A program made the translations under genes and the position numbers. Below the pieces are notes generated by a model, which was not told where the DNA came from, did no database searches, and saw only the letters and a program-made list of their open reading frames with translations. Shown piece by piece: positions 15,876-22,799 of a stretch of 35,614 bases of DNA (positions are counted from its first letter, which is position 1; each line of letters starts with the position of its first letter). This DNA comes from Pseudomonadota bacterium (lineage in GTDB: Bacteria; Pseudomonadota; Gammaproteobacteria; Burkholderiales; Burkholderiaceae_C). The stretch is from the NCBI GenBank assembly GCA_018241325.1, contig JAFEEB010000019.1:60163-95776 (forward strand), in the 5' to 3' direction.

Positions 15876-16270
15876 CTTTCAAGCACCTTCAACCCGAAGG
15901 CTGGGCCCCCGCCAAGGGCTACGCCAACGGCATCGCCGCGCGCGGCACGCAAATCTACGTCGGCGGCCAGATCGGCTGGAACGCGCAGCAGCAGTTCGAG
16001 ACCGACGACTTCATCGAGCAGACGCAGCAGGCGCTGCGCAACATCGCCGCCGTGCTGAAGGAGGCCGGCGCCGGCCCCGAGCACATGGTGCGCATGACCT
16101 GGTACGTGATCGACCGCGTGGAATACAACGCCCGCCTGAAGGAGCTGGGCGGCGTGTACCGCGAGGTGATGGGCAAGAACTTTCCGGCCATGAGCTGCGT
16201 ACAGGTGGCGGCGCTGATGGAGGCGCGCGCCAAGGTCGAGATCGAGGTGACTGCGGTCATTCCGGATTGA
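15872..16270 (+). CDS. Rid-family (RidA/YjgF/UK114) protein
   Basis: 132 residues, normal length. Family features are GTQIYVGGQIGWN (25-37), the QTQQALRNIAAVLKEAGA helix region (50-67), and a C-terminal strand FPAMSCVQVAALMEARAKVEIE. In RidA the strand reads VARLPKD and its Arg105 binds the substrate carboxylate; here the aligned residue is Ala114, although Arg119 lies nearby with a one-residue insertion. Archetypal RidA hydrolyses enamines/imines to ketones and ammonia. Placed by ATGA overlap behind the aryl-CoA ligase, it probably removes the amino group of an enamine or imine CoA ester, where no free carboxylate needs to be bound. The role is inferred. Confidence 0.88.
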   Translation: MTFKHLQPEGWAPAKGYANGIAARGTQIYVGGQIGWNAQQQFETDDFIEQTQQALRNIAAVLKEAGAGPEHMVRMTWYVIDRVEYNARLKELGGVYREVMGKNFPAMSCVQVAALMEARAKVEIEVTAVIPD

Positions 16271-16275
16271 TTGAA

Positions 16276-16452
16276 AACCAGGAACAGCCGAACGCAGAGG
16301 GCGCAAAGAATACGCAGAGGACGCAGAAGAATACAAAAATTTGATTGAATCGGGCTGTGGCGCTTTTGCAGCAAGCGCAGACAGCTATCAAATTGAAAGT
16401 ATTGAGTTCCTGGGCCTTTTGCGTTTTCTGCGTCCGGTTTTCAACAGACTGA
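16276..16452. repeat. GGACGCAGAGGACGC-type inverted repeat, locus 3, with a 47-bp repeat nested between its arms
   Basis: Left arm about 16282-16340 (AGCCGAACGCAGAGGGCGCA, then CGCAGAGGACGCAGAAGAAT). Right arm about 16408-16452, whose reverse complement reads AACCGGACGCAGAAAACGCA. Between them lies a well-preserved 47-bp repeat at 16353-16399. This composite fills the gap between the Rid and thioesterase genes. Confidence 0.7.
16353..16399 (+). repeat. 47-bp dispersed repeat, copy 4
   Basis: Well-preserved copy: GGCTGTGGCGCTT start, a 6-bp GCGCTT/AAGCGC stem with 7-nt loop, then ACAGCTATCAAATTG. It has the same length as the copies at 25133 and 31680 and aligns to them without gaps. Confidence 0.85.
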
Positions 16453-16464
16453 ACACAAATTTGC

Positions 16465-16887
16465 ATGACCGGCCCTGCCACCCGCTTCGAGCGGACCTAC
16501 CCCATCCGCTTCTCGCACTGCGACCCGGCGGGCATCGTGTTCTTTCCGCAGTACCTGGTGCTGTTCAACCACCTGCTCGAAGACTGGTTCACCCACGGCC
16601 TGGGCATAGCCTACGCCGACTTCATCGGCGCGCGGCGCATCGGCACGCCCACCGTGCGGCTGGAGTGCGACTTTCGCGCCATCAGCCGCATGGGCGAGGA
16701 TGTCGCCTTCAGCATCACCCCCGAGCGCGTGGGCGGCAAGTCGCTCACCCTGGCCATCGAGGCACGCCACGGCGACGAGCTGCGCGTGGGCGCGCGCCAG
16801 GTGCTGGTGTTCACCAGCCTCGACACGCACCGCGCCATCGACATGCCGGCGGATGTGCGCGCGGCACTGCAAGAGCCCCGCGCCTGA
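16465..16887 (+). CDS. Hot-dog thioesterase, 4-hydroxybenzoyl-CoA thioesterase type
   Basis: 140 residues, the usual size. The active-site segment RFSHCDPAGIVFFPQYL carries the catalytic aspartate (Asp20) in the DPAGIV-F pattern of Pseudomonas-type 4-hydroxybenzoyl-CoA thioesterase, followed by the long hot-dog helix. It would hydrolyse an aryl- or acyl-CoA to acid and CoA, either releasing the end product or recycling CoA from dead-end intermediates. It is the last gene of the anthranilate-type cluster, 194 bp after the Rid gene across a composite repeat, and is followed by a 9-bp G+C hairpin. Confidence 0.88.
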   Translation: MTGPATRFERTYPIRFSHCDPAGIVFFPQYLVLFNHLLEDWFTHGLGIAYADFIGARRIGTPTVRLECDFRAISRMGEDVAFSITPERVGGKSLTLAIEARHGDELRVGARQVLVFTSLDTHRAIDMPADVRAALQEPRA

Positions 16888-16899
16888 TCGTTGGCATCT

Positions 16900-16920
16900 C
16901 CCTCCCCCGCTGGGGGAGGG
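16900..16920 (+). terminator. GC hairpin after the thioesterase gene (CCCTCCCCC repeat class)
   Basis: Perfect 9-bp stem CCCTCCCCC/GGGGGAGGG with a 3-nt loop, 12 bp after the stop codon. No T-tract follows (G-rich instead), so termination would be inefficient or factor-dependent. It belongs to the same hairpin class as 4802, 25008 and 32836. Confidence 0.5.
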
Positions 16921-16993
16921 TTGGGGTGGGGGCGGGGGCGGGCCTTGCGCAGATGGTCGGCGCTTCCTGTGCCGATACGGTCAGGGCAAATCG

Positions 16994-17314
16994 TCAATGG
17001 GGCTGCGTAGTCACATGCAGCGTCAGGCCGGCATGGTGCTGCAGGTGGCTGATGACGCTGAACAGATTGCGCGCCTGCGGATTGCCGGTTGGGCCGAACA
17101 TGCGGATCAGGCTCTTGGGTGATGAGCCCGTCTCGGCGCCAAGCTGCTCGACGCCGACCGTCGCCTTGATGTAGTCGCGCAGGATCGCCTTGCCGCCATC
17201 CACGTCGCCGGCCAGCATGGTCTCGATGCCTTCCGTGAGCAGGGCATCGCGGAATGCCGGGTCGGCCTGGACGCGCGCCAGCACCGTTTCCTTGAAGTCA
17301 CGTGTCAGAACCAT
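16994..17314 (-). CDS. Small helix-turn-helix protein resembling HigA/antidote-type regulators
   Basis: 106 residues. It opens with LTRDFKETVLARVQADPAFRDALL, then GDVDGGKAILRDYIKATVGVEQLG, and an HTH-like segment GSSPKSLIRMFGPTGNPQARNLFSVISHL (about 62-90) that matches the predicted regulators usually paired with RelE/HigB-type toxins. No toxin gene is visible on either side: upstream on this strand is an unrelated Bug gene. It may be a solitary regulator or the remnant of a toxin-antitoxin pair. Base composition is like the flanking core genes, not like the lower-G+C block next door. Both neighbours, the thioesterase and the Bug gene, lie outside any obvious operon with it. Confidence 0.72.
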   Translation of the reverse strand: MVLTRDFKETVLARVQADPAFRDALLTEGIETMLAGDVDGGKAILRDYIKATVGVEQLGAETGSSPKSLIRMFGPTGNPQARNLFSVISHLQHHAGLTLHVTTQPH

Positions 17315-17385
17315 GATGGTTCAGACTACGCAGGTTGGCGGTGCAGGGCGCTCTCAGACAACGCCGTCAAATGCGCAGTGATCTT

Positions 17386-18366
17386 TCATTCCAATACAGC
17401 ACCAGAATCCTTGGCCAGCTTCTCGTGGCGCTTCAACTCGGAGGCAAAGAAAACCTTAGCCTCCGCCGGCGTGGTCCCCGACGTCACAAAGCCTTGGCTC
17501 GTCAAGGTTTCGCGCAGTTCGGGGGCAGCGATAGCGGTCTTGAAGGCTGCTGCGAAAGTGTTAACTTGCGCATCGGGAAGGCCCACAGGGCCGATAACGG
17601 CGATCCAGGGTTCGTACTGGTAGTCCTTCACGCCGCTCTCGGCGAGCGTGGGCACGTCAGGCATGAGGTCCGTCCGCTTCGCCGAGCTCACGGCTATGGC
17701 ACGGAGCTTCCCGCTGGCGATCTGCGCCTTCGCAGCGGAGGTGCCGATGAAGGCTAGTTGTACCTGACCGCCGATGAGGTCGGTCAACAGCGGTCCGACG
17801 CCGCGGTAGGGAACATGCCTGAGCGAGACACCGGCCTCCTTGACAAAGAGCGCCGTAGCGAGATGCGCGACGCTGCCATTGCCGGCGGAGCCGTAGTTGT
17901 ACTTCTCGGGATTGGTTTTGAGCAGGGCAATCAGCTCCTTGGTGTTGCGAGCAGGCATCTCCGCATTCACAACGAGCACCAACGGGGAGCCCGCTATCAC
18001 CGAGATAGGTCTGATGTCCTTCAACGAGTCAAATGGCATCGACTTGTAGATGAAGGGATTGATGACGTGACCTGACGCAACAAGCCCCAATGTGTTTCCA
18101 TCCTTGGCTGCGGTCACCACCCGCTGCGTGCCTGTAATGCCGCCGGCGCCGGGCAGGTTCTCAACAACGACCGGGCGTTTGAGGATCTTGCTGAGTTCGG
18201 GTGAGAGCGCGCGCGCCAGCCCGTCCACCGCCGATCCCGCAGTCAAGGGAACGATGAGCTGCAGAGGTTTTTCCGCTTGCGCCCGCGCCGCGCCGTCAGC
18301 GAACAGCAAGGCGCAGCCCACGACCAGCGCACCTCGGCGCGTCAGGTTTTTGCTCAGATTTTTCAT
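17386..18366 (-). CDS. Bug/TctC-family periplasmic solute-binding receptor
   Basis: 326 residues. The N-terminus has a twin-arginine-like stretch (NLTRRGALVVG) followed by a hydrophobic core and Ala-rich cleavage region (ARAQA, about residue 31), so export by Sec or Tat is possible. The mature protein has the family loops LQLIVPLTAGSAVDGLAR and LPGAGGITGTQRV. Note SAVDG where most Bug proteins have GP-D. It lies 65 bp downstream of the dehydrogenase gene on the same strand, so the two probably form an operon controlled by the divergent LysR. Composition is visibly less G+C-rich than the genes before 17300. It likely senses or delivers the hydroxy-acid used by the dehydrogenase. Confidence 0.9.
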   Translation of the reverse strand: MKNLSKNLTRRGALVVGCALLFADGAARAQAEKPLQLIVPLTAGSAVDGLARALSPELSKILKRPVVVENLPGAGGITGTQRVVTAAKDGNTLGLVASGHVINPFIYKSMPFDSLKDIRPISVIAGSPLVLVVNAEMPARNTKELIALLKTNPEKYNYGSAGNGSVAHLATALFVKEAGVSLRHVPYRGVGPLLTDLIGGQVQLAFIGTSAAKAQIASGKLRAIAVSSAKRTDLMPDVPTLAESGVKDYQYEPWIAVIGPVGLPDAQVNTFAAAFKTAIAAPELRETLTSQGFVTSGTTPAEAKVFFASELKRHEKLAKDSGAVLE

Positions 18367-18431
18367 GAGAATGTCTCCTTACGTTGAGCCCGCGCTGCGT
18401 GATGCGGGCGTGAATGTGCGATGGCCGGTGC

Positions 18432-19508
18432 TCAGGTTGGAAGCGCAGCGATCACTGCCCTTGTCACTTCGGCCGTGTTTGCAGAACCACCCAGGTCGCG
18501 AGGACGCGGACCCTCACGAAGGACCTTGGTGACCGCCGCTTCGAGTGCCCGAGCGGCGGAGACACATTGAGCTTGCTGGTGCTGGCTGGCGAGCCACTCC
18601 AGCATCATGGCGGCAGACAGCATCGTCGCGATGGGATTGGCAAGGCCTTGTCCTGCAATGTCGGGCGCACTTCCGTGTGAAGGTTGAAACACACCACGCG
18701 ACTCGCTCACGTCACCAGAGGGCGCAACACCCAAGCCGCCGACAACGCCTGCGCCTACCTCCGACACAATGTCTCCGAAAATGTTCTCGGCAACCACGAC
18801 GTCATAGCGTTCGGGATTCGTGACGAAGTACATCGCACCTGCATCAATGTAGAACTTGGCTGAGCCGATGTCGCGGTGTCGAGCCGCAACCTCGTCGAAA
18901 ACTCTCTCCAGCAGAACCTGGCTGCGCAATGCATTTGACTTGTGCAACAGCGTGACGTGACCCGGCGTACCCCGCGCCTTGCGCTGGCGAGCTTGTCGAA
19001 ATGCCAACTCGAAGAGCCGTACGCTATTGCTTCGCGTGATTGTCATTCGATCGCTCATTGACTCATCGCTGGGCTGCACCACGTCGTTGATGCCTGCAAA
19101 CATGCCTTCGGTGGTCTCGCGGATCACCAGCATGTCGATCGCATCGGCCTTCACCCGTGTCGGCACGCCGGGATAGAGGCGCGCCGGACGCAGGCTCGCA
19201 AACAATCCGAAGTGCGCACGCATGTCGACTTGCGGTCCGACCTCGGTACCGTCGGGCTTGCGCACGTCCGGCAACCCCATGGCACCAAAGAGAACTGCGT
19301 CGTACCGACCAATTTCGTCCATCTCCGCCACACTGATGGTGCGGCCTGTGCGTCGATAGAAGGCAGCACCGAAGTCGTAGTTCCGATAGTCGAACGTGAT
19401 GTCGAAACGGGAACAAAGGGGTTGCAGAACCTCAAGCGTCGCGTGGATCACTTCAGGGCCAATGCCGTCTCCGGGCATCACGGCGATGGAAAAATTTGTT
19501 TTGATCAT
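18432..19508 (-). CDS. Isopropylmalate/isocitrate/tartrate-type beta-decarboxylating dehydrogenase
   Basis: 358 residues, normal for the family. MPGDGIGPEV is at residues 11-20, the substrate-arginine loop at about 100-110, IRETTEGMFAG at 129-139, catalytic Lys190 (HKSNALR), metal ligands Asp222 and Asp246 (NIFGDIVSE), and the NAD loop HGSAPDIAG (278-286). The residue aligned by eye with the catalytic Tyr of LeuB is Ile157, which argues against ordinary 3-isopropylmalate dehydrogenase and is nearer to tartrate-dehydrogenase-like members. A TTG six bases upstream is in frame, but the ATG at 19508 is preferred. Beside a Bug receptor and LysR regulator it probably oxidises an imported 2-hydroxy acid. 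Confidence 0.85.
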   Translation of the reverse strand: MIKTNFSIAVMPGDGIGPEVIHATLEVLQPLCSRFDITFDYRNYDFGAAFYRRTGRTISVAEMDEIGRYDAVLFGAMGLPDVRKPDGTEVGPQVDMRAHFGLFASLRPARLYPGVPTRVKADAIDMLVIRETTEGMFAGINDVVQPSDESMSDRMTITRSNSVRLFELAFRQARQRKARGTPGHVTLLHKSNALRSQVLLERVFDEVAARHRDIGSAKFYIDAGAMYFVTNPERYDVVVAENIFGDIVSEVGAGVVGGLGVAPSGDVSESRGVFQPSHGSAPDIAGQGLANPIATMLSAAMMLEWLASQHQQAQCVSAARALEAAVTKVLREGPRPRDLGGSANTAEVTRAVIAALPT

Positions 19509-19523
19509 GGTCAAATTTTGACC
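19509..19523. promoter_or_regulatory. 15-bp palindrome abutting the dehydrogenase start codon
   Basis: GGTCAAATTTTGACC, 7-bp perfect arms around one central base, directly next to the start codon of the minus-strand dehydrogenase gene, where its ribosome site should be. It lies in the 94-bp divergent region shared with the LysR gene. It could be a regulator half of the LysR-binding region, or a hairpin affecting translation. The palindrome is observed; function is inferred. Confidence 0.5.
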
Positions 19524-19564
19524 GGCACGACGCAGCTACGTAGCGCAATCTGAGCTCTAGCGTG

Positions 19565-19594
19565 TTCACTTTCGGGAAACTGTCGACCTAAAAT
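19565..19594 (+). promoter_or_regulatory. Putative promoter of the LysR gene
   Basis: TTCACT (19565-19570) and TAAAAT (19589-19594) with an 18-bp spacer match sigma-70 at four and five of six positions. Transcription would start about 19601, almost at the ATG (19603), suggesting a very short leader or leaderless message. Confidence 0.35.
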
Positions 19595-19602
19595 ACGCGT
19601 CC

Positions 19603-20493
19603 ATGCGGGATCTTGATCTCACTTCGCTGCGCTTGTTCATCGCCGTCTGTGAGTCGCGCAGCATCACTCGTGTGGCGGCGGATGAGACGATCGTGGTGTC
19701 GGCCATCAGCAAGCGCCTCACTCAACTTGAGCACATCGTGGGAACCAAACTGCTTGTGCGGGACAAGACGGGTGTCAGAGTTACCTCGGCTGGTGAAACG
19801 CTCCTCCAACATGCCTACAGCTTGCGGGAGAAACTCGGCGCAATAGAGCGAGACATGGGTGAACATGCCGAGATCGTTCGAGGGCATGTGCGGGTCTTCG
19901 CAGCAGCTACTGCGGTGGCTGAGTTCCTTCCGGGATTGCTTGCCGCGTTCCTCAAAGTCAAGGAGCACGAGTACATCCGGGTGGACTTGGAAGAGCACGT
20001 CAGTCACCAAGTCGTGTTCGGCGTCCGCCGGGGTCTCGTTCCGCTGGGCATCTGTTGGGACGTTGTGGATTGCGACGGCCTGCAGACGCGTGAGTTCAAG
20101 CGTGACCAGCTGGGTATCGTTGTTCATCGAAGTCACCCGCTCGCCAAGTTGAAACGCGTGGCCTTTGAGCGAACCTTGTCATACGACCAGATCGGGATGC
20201 AACCATCCAATGCCTTTCAGATCGCACAGGGCCCAGGAAACGCGCAAGCTGATCGACCGGTGCGCTATCGTGCAGTCGTAGCGAGTTTCGACACAGCCAT
20301 CCGTCTCGCGCACGCAGATCTCGGTCTCGCCATCGCGCCCAACGGCATGGTTGAGCAATTCAAACACGCGGAAGACATTGTCTTTGTTCCGCTAACCGAT
20401 CCCTGGGCTCAGCGGCGGTTCGTGCTTTGTTCGATTGACTTCGATGCACTTAGCCCGGCATCGCGGATGCTGGCCGATTTTTTGTGTGGCTAA
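19603..20493 (+). CDS. LysR-family transcriptional regulator
   Basis: 296 residues, the standard length. An N-terminal winged helix occupies about residues 1-65 (LTSLRLFIAVCESRSITRVA, then SAISKRLTQLEHIVGTKLL, then TSAGETLLQHA). The linker helix and a two-subdomain effector-binding region follow. It is transcribed divergently from the dehydrogenase-Bug pair, the classic LysR arrangement, so it is the likely activator of that pair with the imported acid or a derivative as inducer. Codon choice (CGA, CGT, TCA used freely) and lower G+C set it apart from the core genes and match the dehydrogenase, suggesting they arrived together. Confidence 0.92.
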   Translation: MRDLDLTSLRLFIAVCESRSITRVAADETIVVSAISKRLTQLEHIVGTKLLVRDKTGVRVTSAGETLLQHAYSLREKLGAIERDMGEHAEIVRGHVRVFAAATAVAEFLPGLLAAFLKVKEHEYIRVDLEEHVSHQVVFGVRRGLVPLGICWDVVDCDGLQTREFKRDQLGIVVHRSHPLAKLKRVAFERTLSYDQIGMQPSNAFQIAQGPGNAQADRPVRYRAVVASFDTAIRLAHADLGLAIAPNGMVEQFKHAEDIVFVPLTDPWAQRRFVLCSIDFDALSPASRMLADFLCG

Positions 20494-20621
20494 GCTGTCG
20501 TTTTTCAACCCGCGGTTCCCGTGAGGGTCAAGGTGTGCAGCGGGAGGCGCGGGCATCGACTTGGGTGGCGGAAGGACCGACGTCGCTATGACTGGAAGGC
20601 CCAACTATCCAGAGCACGCAC

Positions 20622-22073
20622 TCACCTGCCAACCCCCTCCCGCCCCCTCTCAAACACCCGCCAAAACCCCGCCTCCTGCGTGGTGGCAAAGTTGATGCGC
20701 ATCAGCGTGCTGGGTCGGCGCTCGGCGTGGAAGAGGGCGCCGGGGGCCAGCAGGTAGCCGTCGTCCAGCAGGCGCAGGGCCAATGCTTCGGTGTCCACGC
20801 CGGTGTCGACCCAGCCGAACAGGCCGGCGGGCTCGGCGGCAAAGCGGCAGCCGGCCTGCTGGGCCAGGCGGGCGCTGCGGCTGCGGGCGGCGTCCAGCCG
20901 GGTGCGCACGCGCTCGGCGTGGCGGCGCAGTTGGCCCTGCTCGATGCAGTGCGCCAGCGCGCGCTCCAGCAGGCTGGGCGTGGTCAGGGTCGACAGCAGC
21001 TTGGTGTCCAGCAGCGGCTCCAGCAGCTCGGGCGGCGCGGCCATGTAGCCGATGCGCCAGTTGGGCGCCAAGATTTTGGCAAAGCCGCCGACGTAGATGG
21101 TGCGCTGCAGGCCGTCGAGCGTGGCCAGGCGGGTGGCGTGCTCGGGGGCCAGGTGGCAGTAGCTGTCGTCCTCGGCAATCCAGAAGCCGTGGCGCTGCGC
21201 CAGTTGCAGCACGCGGTGCGCGTGCGCGGGCGACAGGCAGGCGCCGGTGGGGTTGTGCAGCACGCTCACGCTGACGAACAGGCGCGGCGCGGCGGCGCTG
21301 CCCGCGTGCGCCTCGCAGTAGCGCGCCATCACCGACAGGTCGGGCCCTTCGGGGCCGCGCGGCACGGGCAGGATGCGCATGCCCAGCGCCGACAGGCGCG
21401 CAAACTCCACCGCCCAGCCGGGTTCTTCCACCATCACGCTGTCGCCGGGCTTGAGCAGGGTGCGGCTGATGATGTCCAGCGCGTGCGTGGCGCCCACGGT
21501 GGTGATGATGTGCTCGGCCCGCGCGGCGATGCCCATGCCTTGCAAGCGGGTGGCCAGCACGCGACGCAGGGCGGCGTCGCCCAGGGGCTCGCCGTAGCGC
21601 ACGCTGGTGTCGCGCACGCTGGCGGTGCCCATCACTTTGCGCAGGCTGGCGGCGATGGGGTCGGTGGCGATCCAGTCGCCCGGCAGCACGCCCAGGCCGG
21701 GCTGGGGCTTGGCGCTGATGGGCTGGAACATGCCGCGCATCAGCGTGGCGGCGCTGATGGGGGCCTTGCGCTGGTGCGCGTGTGCGGCGTCCAGCACGCC
21801 GTCGGGCGGCGCGCCGTGGGCCTTTGAGGCGAGGGCGGGCGCAGCCGGGCCCCGCACGAAGAAGCCGCGGTTGCGCCGCGCCTCGACCAGGCCCTGGGCC
21901 AGCAACTGGTCGTACGCGGCCACCACGGTGGAGGGGCTCACGCCGTGCTGCGCGGCGCACTGGCGCACGCTGGGCAGGCGCGCGCCGGCGGCCAGCAGGC
22001 GGTCGCGGATGCGGCTGGCAAAGCGCTCGGACAATTGCTCGGACAGGGTGTGGGTGGGGGTGCGCAGCAGCAT
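20622..22073 (-). CDS. MocR/PdxR-type regulator (GntR winged helix fused to aminotransferase-like domain)
   Basis: 483 residues. Residues 1-76 form a GntR-type winged helix (LSEQLSERFASRIRDRLLAA, LPSVRQCAAQHGVSPSTVV). Residues about 115-483 resemble fold-type I aminotransferases, with HNPTG (273-277), EDDSY (301-305) and the presumed PLP lysine Lys333 in GGFAKIL. The open frame continues far upstream, but the ATG at 22073 matches the family start. It is divergent from a LysE-type exporter, EamA transporter and aminotransferase, so it probably controls them in response to an amino acid or PLP-bound ligand. Repeated CTGTAT half-sites in the 102-bp shared region fit direct binding. Confidence 0.92.
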   Translation of the reverse strand: MLLRTPTHTLSEQLSERFASRIRDRLLAAGARLPSVRQCAAQHGVSPSTVVAAYDQLLAQGLVEARRNRGFFVRGPAAPALASKAHGAPPDGVLDAAHAHQRKAPISAATLMRGMFQPISAKPQPGLGVLPGDWIATDPIAASLRKVMGTASVRDTSVRYGEPLGDAALRRVLATRLQGMGIAARAEHIITTVGATHALDIISRTLLKPGDSVMVEEPGWAVEFARLSALGMRILPVPRGPEGPDLSVMARYCEAHAGSAAAPRLFVSVSVLHNPTGACLSPAHAHRVLQLAQRHGFWIAEDDSYCHLAPEHATRLATLDGLQRTIYVGGFAKILAPNWRIGYMAAPPELLEPLLDTKLLSTLTTPSLLERALAHCIEQGQLRRHAERVRTRLDAARSRSARLAQQAGCRFAAEPAGLFGWVDTGVDTEALALRLLDDGYLLAPGALFHAERRPSTLMRINFATTQEAGFWRVFERGREGVGR

Positions 22074-22086
22074 GGCAGGCGGTGTT

Positions 22087-22141
22087 CTGTATGGCTGCGC
22101 CGAACCATACAGTTGTTGATCTGCACCCGTCAACTGTATTG
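22087..22141. promoter_or_regulatory. MocR operator candidate: three CTGTAT-type half-sites in the divergent promoter region
   Basis: CTGTATGG (22087-22094) and CCATACAG (22105-22112) form a perfect 8-bp inverted repeat with a 10-bp spacer. ATACAGTTG (22107-22115) and CAACTGTAT (22131-22139) form a second perfect 9-bp inverted repeat. A minus-strand promoter (TTGACG complementing 22128-22133, TATGGT complementing 22104-22109, 18-bp spacer) overlaps the middle site. A plus-strand pair TTGTTG (22113-22118)/TGTATT (22135-22140) overlaps the third. Autoregulation plus control of lysE is implied. Confidence 0.6.
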
Positions 22142-22175
22142 ATGGTGTTTGGTGGCCAACCGCTACATTGCAGCC

Positions 22176-22799
22176 ATGTCCGCTGCCGAGTTCTCTGCCT
22201 TGCTGCTGCTGTTTGCCGCGGCCACCTTCACGCCCGGGCCCAACACCACGCTGTCCACCGCGCTGGCGGCCAACCGGGGCTTGCGCGGGGCGCTGCACTT
22301 CATCTGCGCGGTGCCGGCCGGCTGGGTGCTGCTGTTGCTGCTGTGCGGCGCGGGCCTGGGCGCGCTGGTGCTGGCGGCGCCGCCGCTGCGCTGGGCCATC
22401 TTGCTGGTGGGCGTGGCCTACATGCTGTGGCTGGCCGCACGGCTGGCGCGCAGTGGCACGCTGGGGCAGGCCGACGCGCGCCAGCTCGACGTCAGCTTTG
22501 TCGAAGGCGTGGGCCTGCAGTTTCTCAACGTCAAGGTCTGGCTGCTGGCGTTGACGGTGGTGGCCGGCTGGGTGCTGGGCCACCCCGACTGGCTGGCGCG
22601 CCTGGGCTGGACGGGGCTGCTGATGGTGGGCTTTGGCTTTGCCAGCAACTTCACGTATGCGCTGGTCGGCGCGCTGCTGCGCGGCTGGCTGGCGCAGGGC
22701 CGGCGCCTGCTGTGGTTCAACCGCGCGATGGCGCTGGCGCTGGTGGCGACGGCGGGGTGGATGGCGTGGTCGGCACTGCAAGCGGGGGTCGCGTCATGA
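22176..22799 (+). CDS. LysE/RhtB-family amino acid exporter
   Basis: 207 residues, typical of the family, with six predicted membrane segments. The signature FTPGPNTTLSTALAANRGLRG (about 20-40) in the first loop is diagnostic. FLNVKVWLLAL lies in the middle and a polar end precedes the last helix. In-frame TTG/GTG codons at 22149/22152 would add residues before the family start and sit in the operator region, so the ATG at 22176 is used. It is the first gene of an exporter-transporter-aminotransferase operon opposite the MocR gene, and overlaps the next gene by ATGA. It likely exports an amino acid or analogue; which one is unknown. Confidence 0.92.
   Translation: MSAAEFSALLLLFAAATFTPGPNTTLSTALAANRGLRGALHFICAVPAGWVLLLLLCGAGLGALVLAAPPLRWAILLVGVAYMLWLAARLARSGTLGQADARQLDVSFVEGVGLQFLNVKVWLLALTVVAGWVLGHPDWLARLGWTGLLMVGFGFASNFTYALVGALLRGWLAQGRRLLWFNRAMALALVATAGWMAWSALQAGVAS

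Noticed and set aside
16994-17314. A complete toxin-antitoxin system
   Set aside because: Only the antidote-like protein is visible; no small toxin frame lies within 300 bp on either side.
20622-22781. A 719-residue version of the MocR gene extending upstream
   Set aside because: The extra N-terminal sequence is Gln/Arg/Ala-rich, runs antisense through the LysE gene and crosses the divergent promoter; the ATG at 22073 matches the family start.
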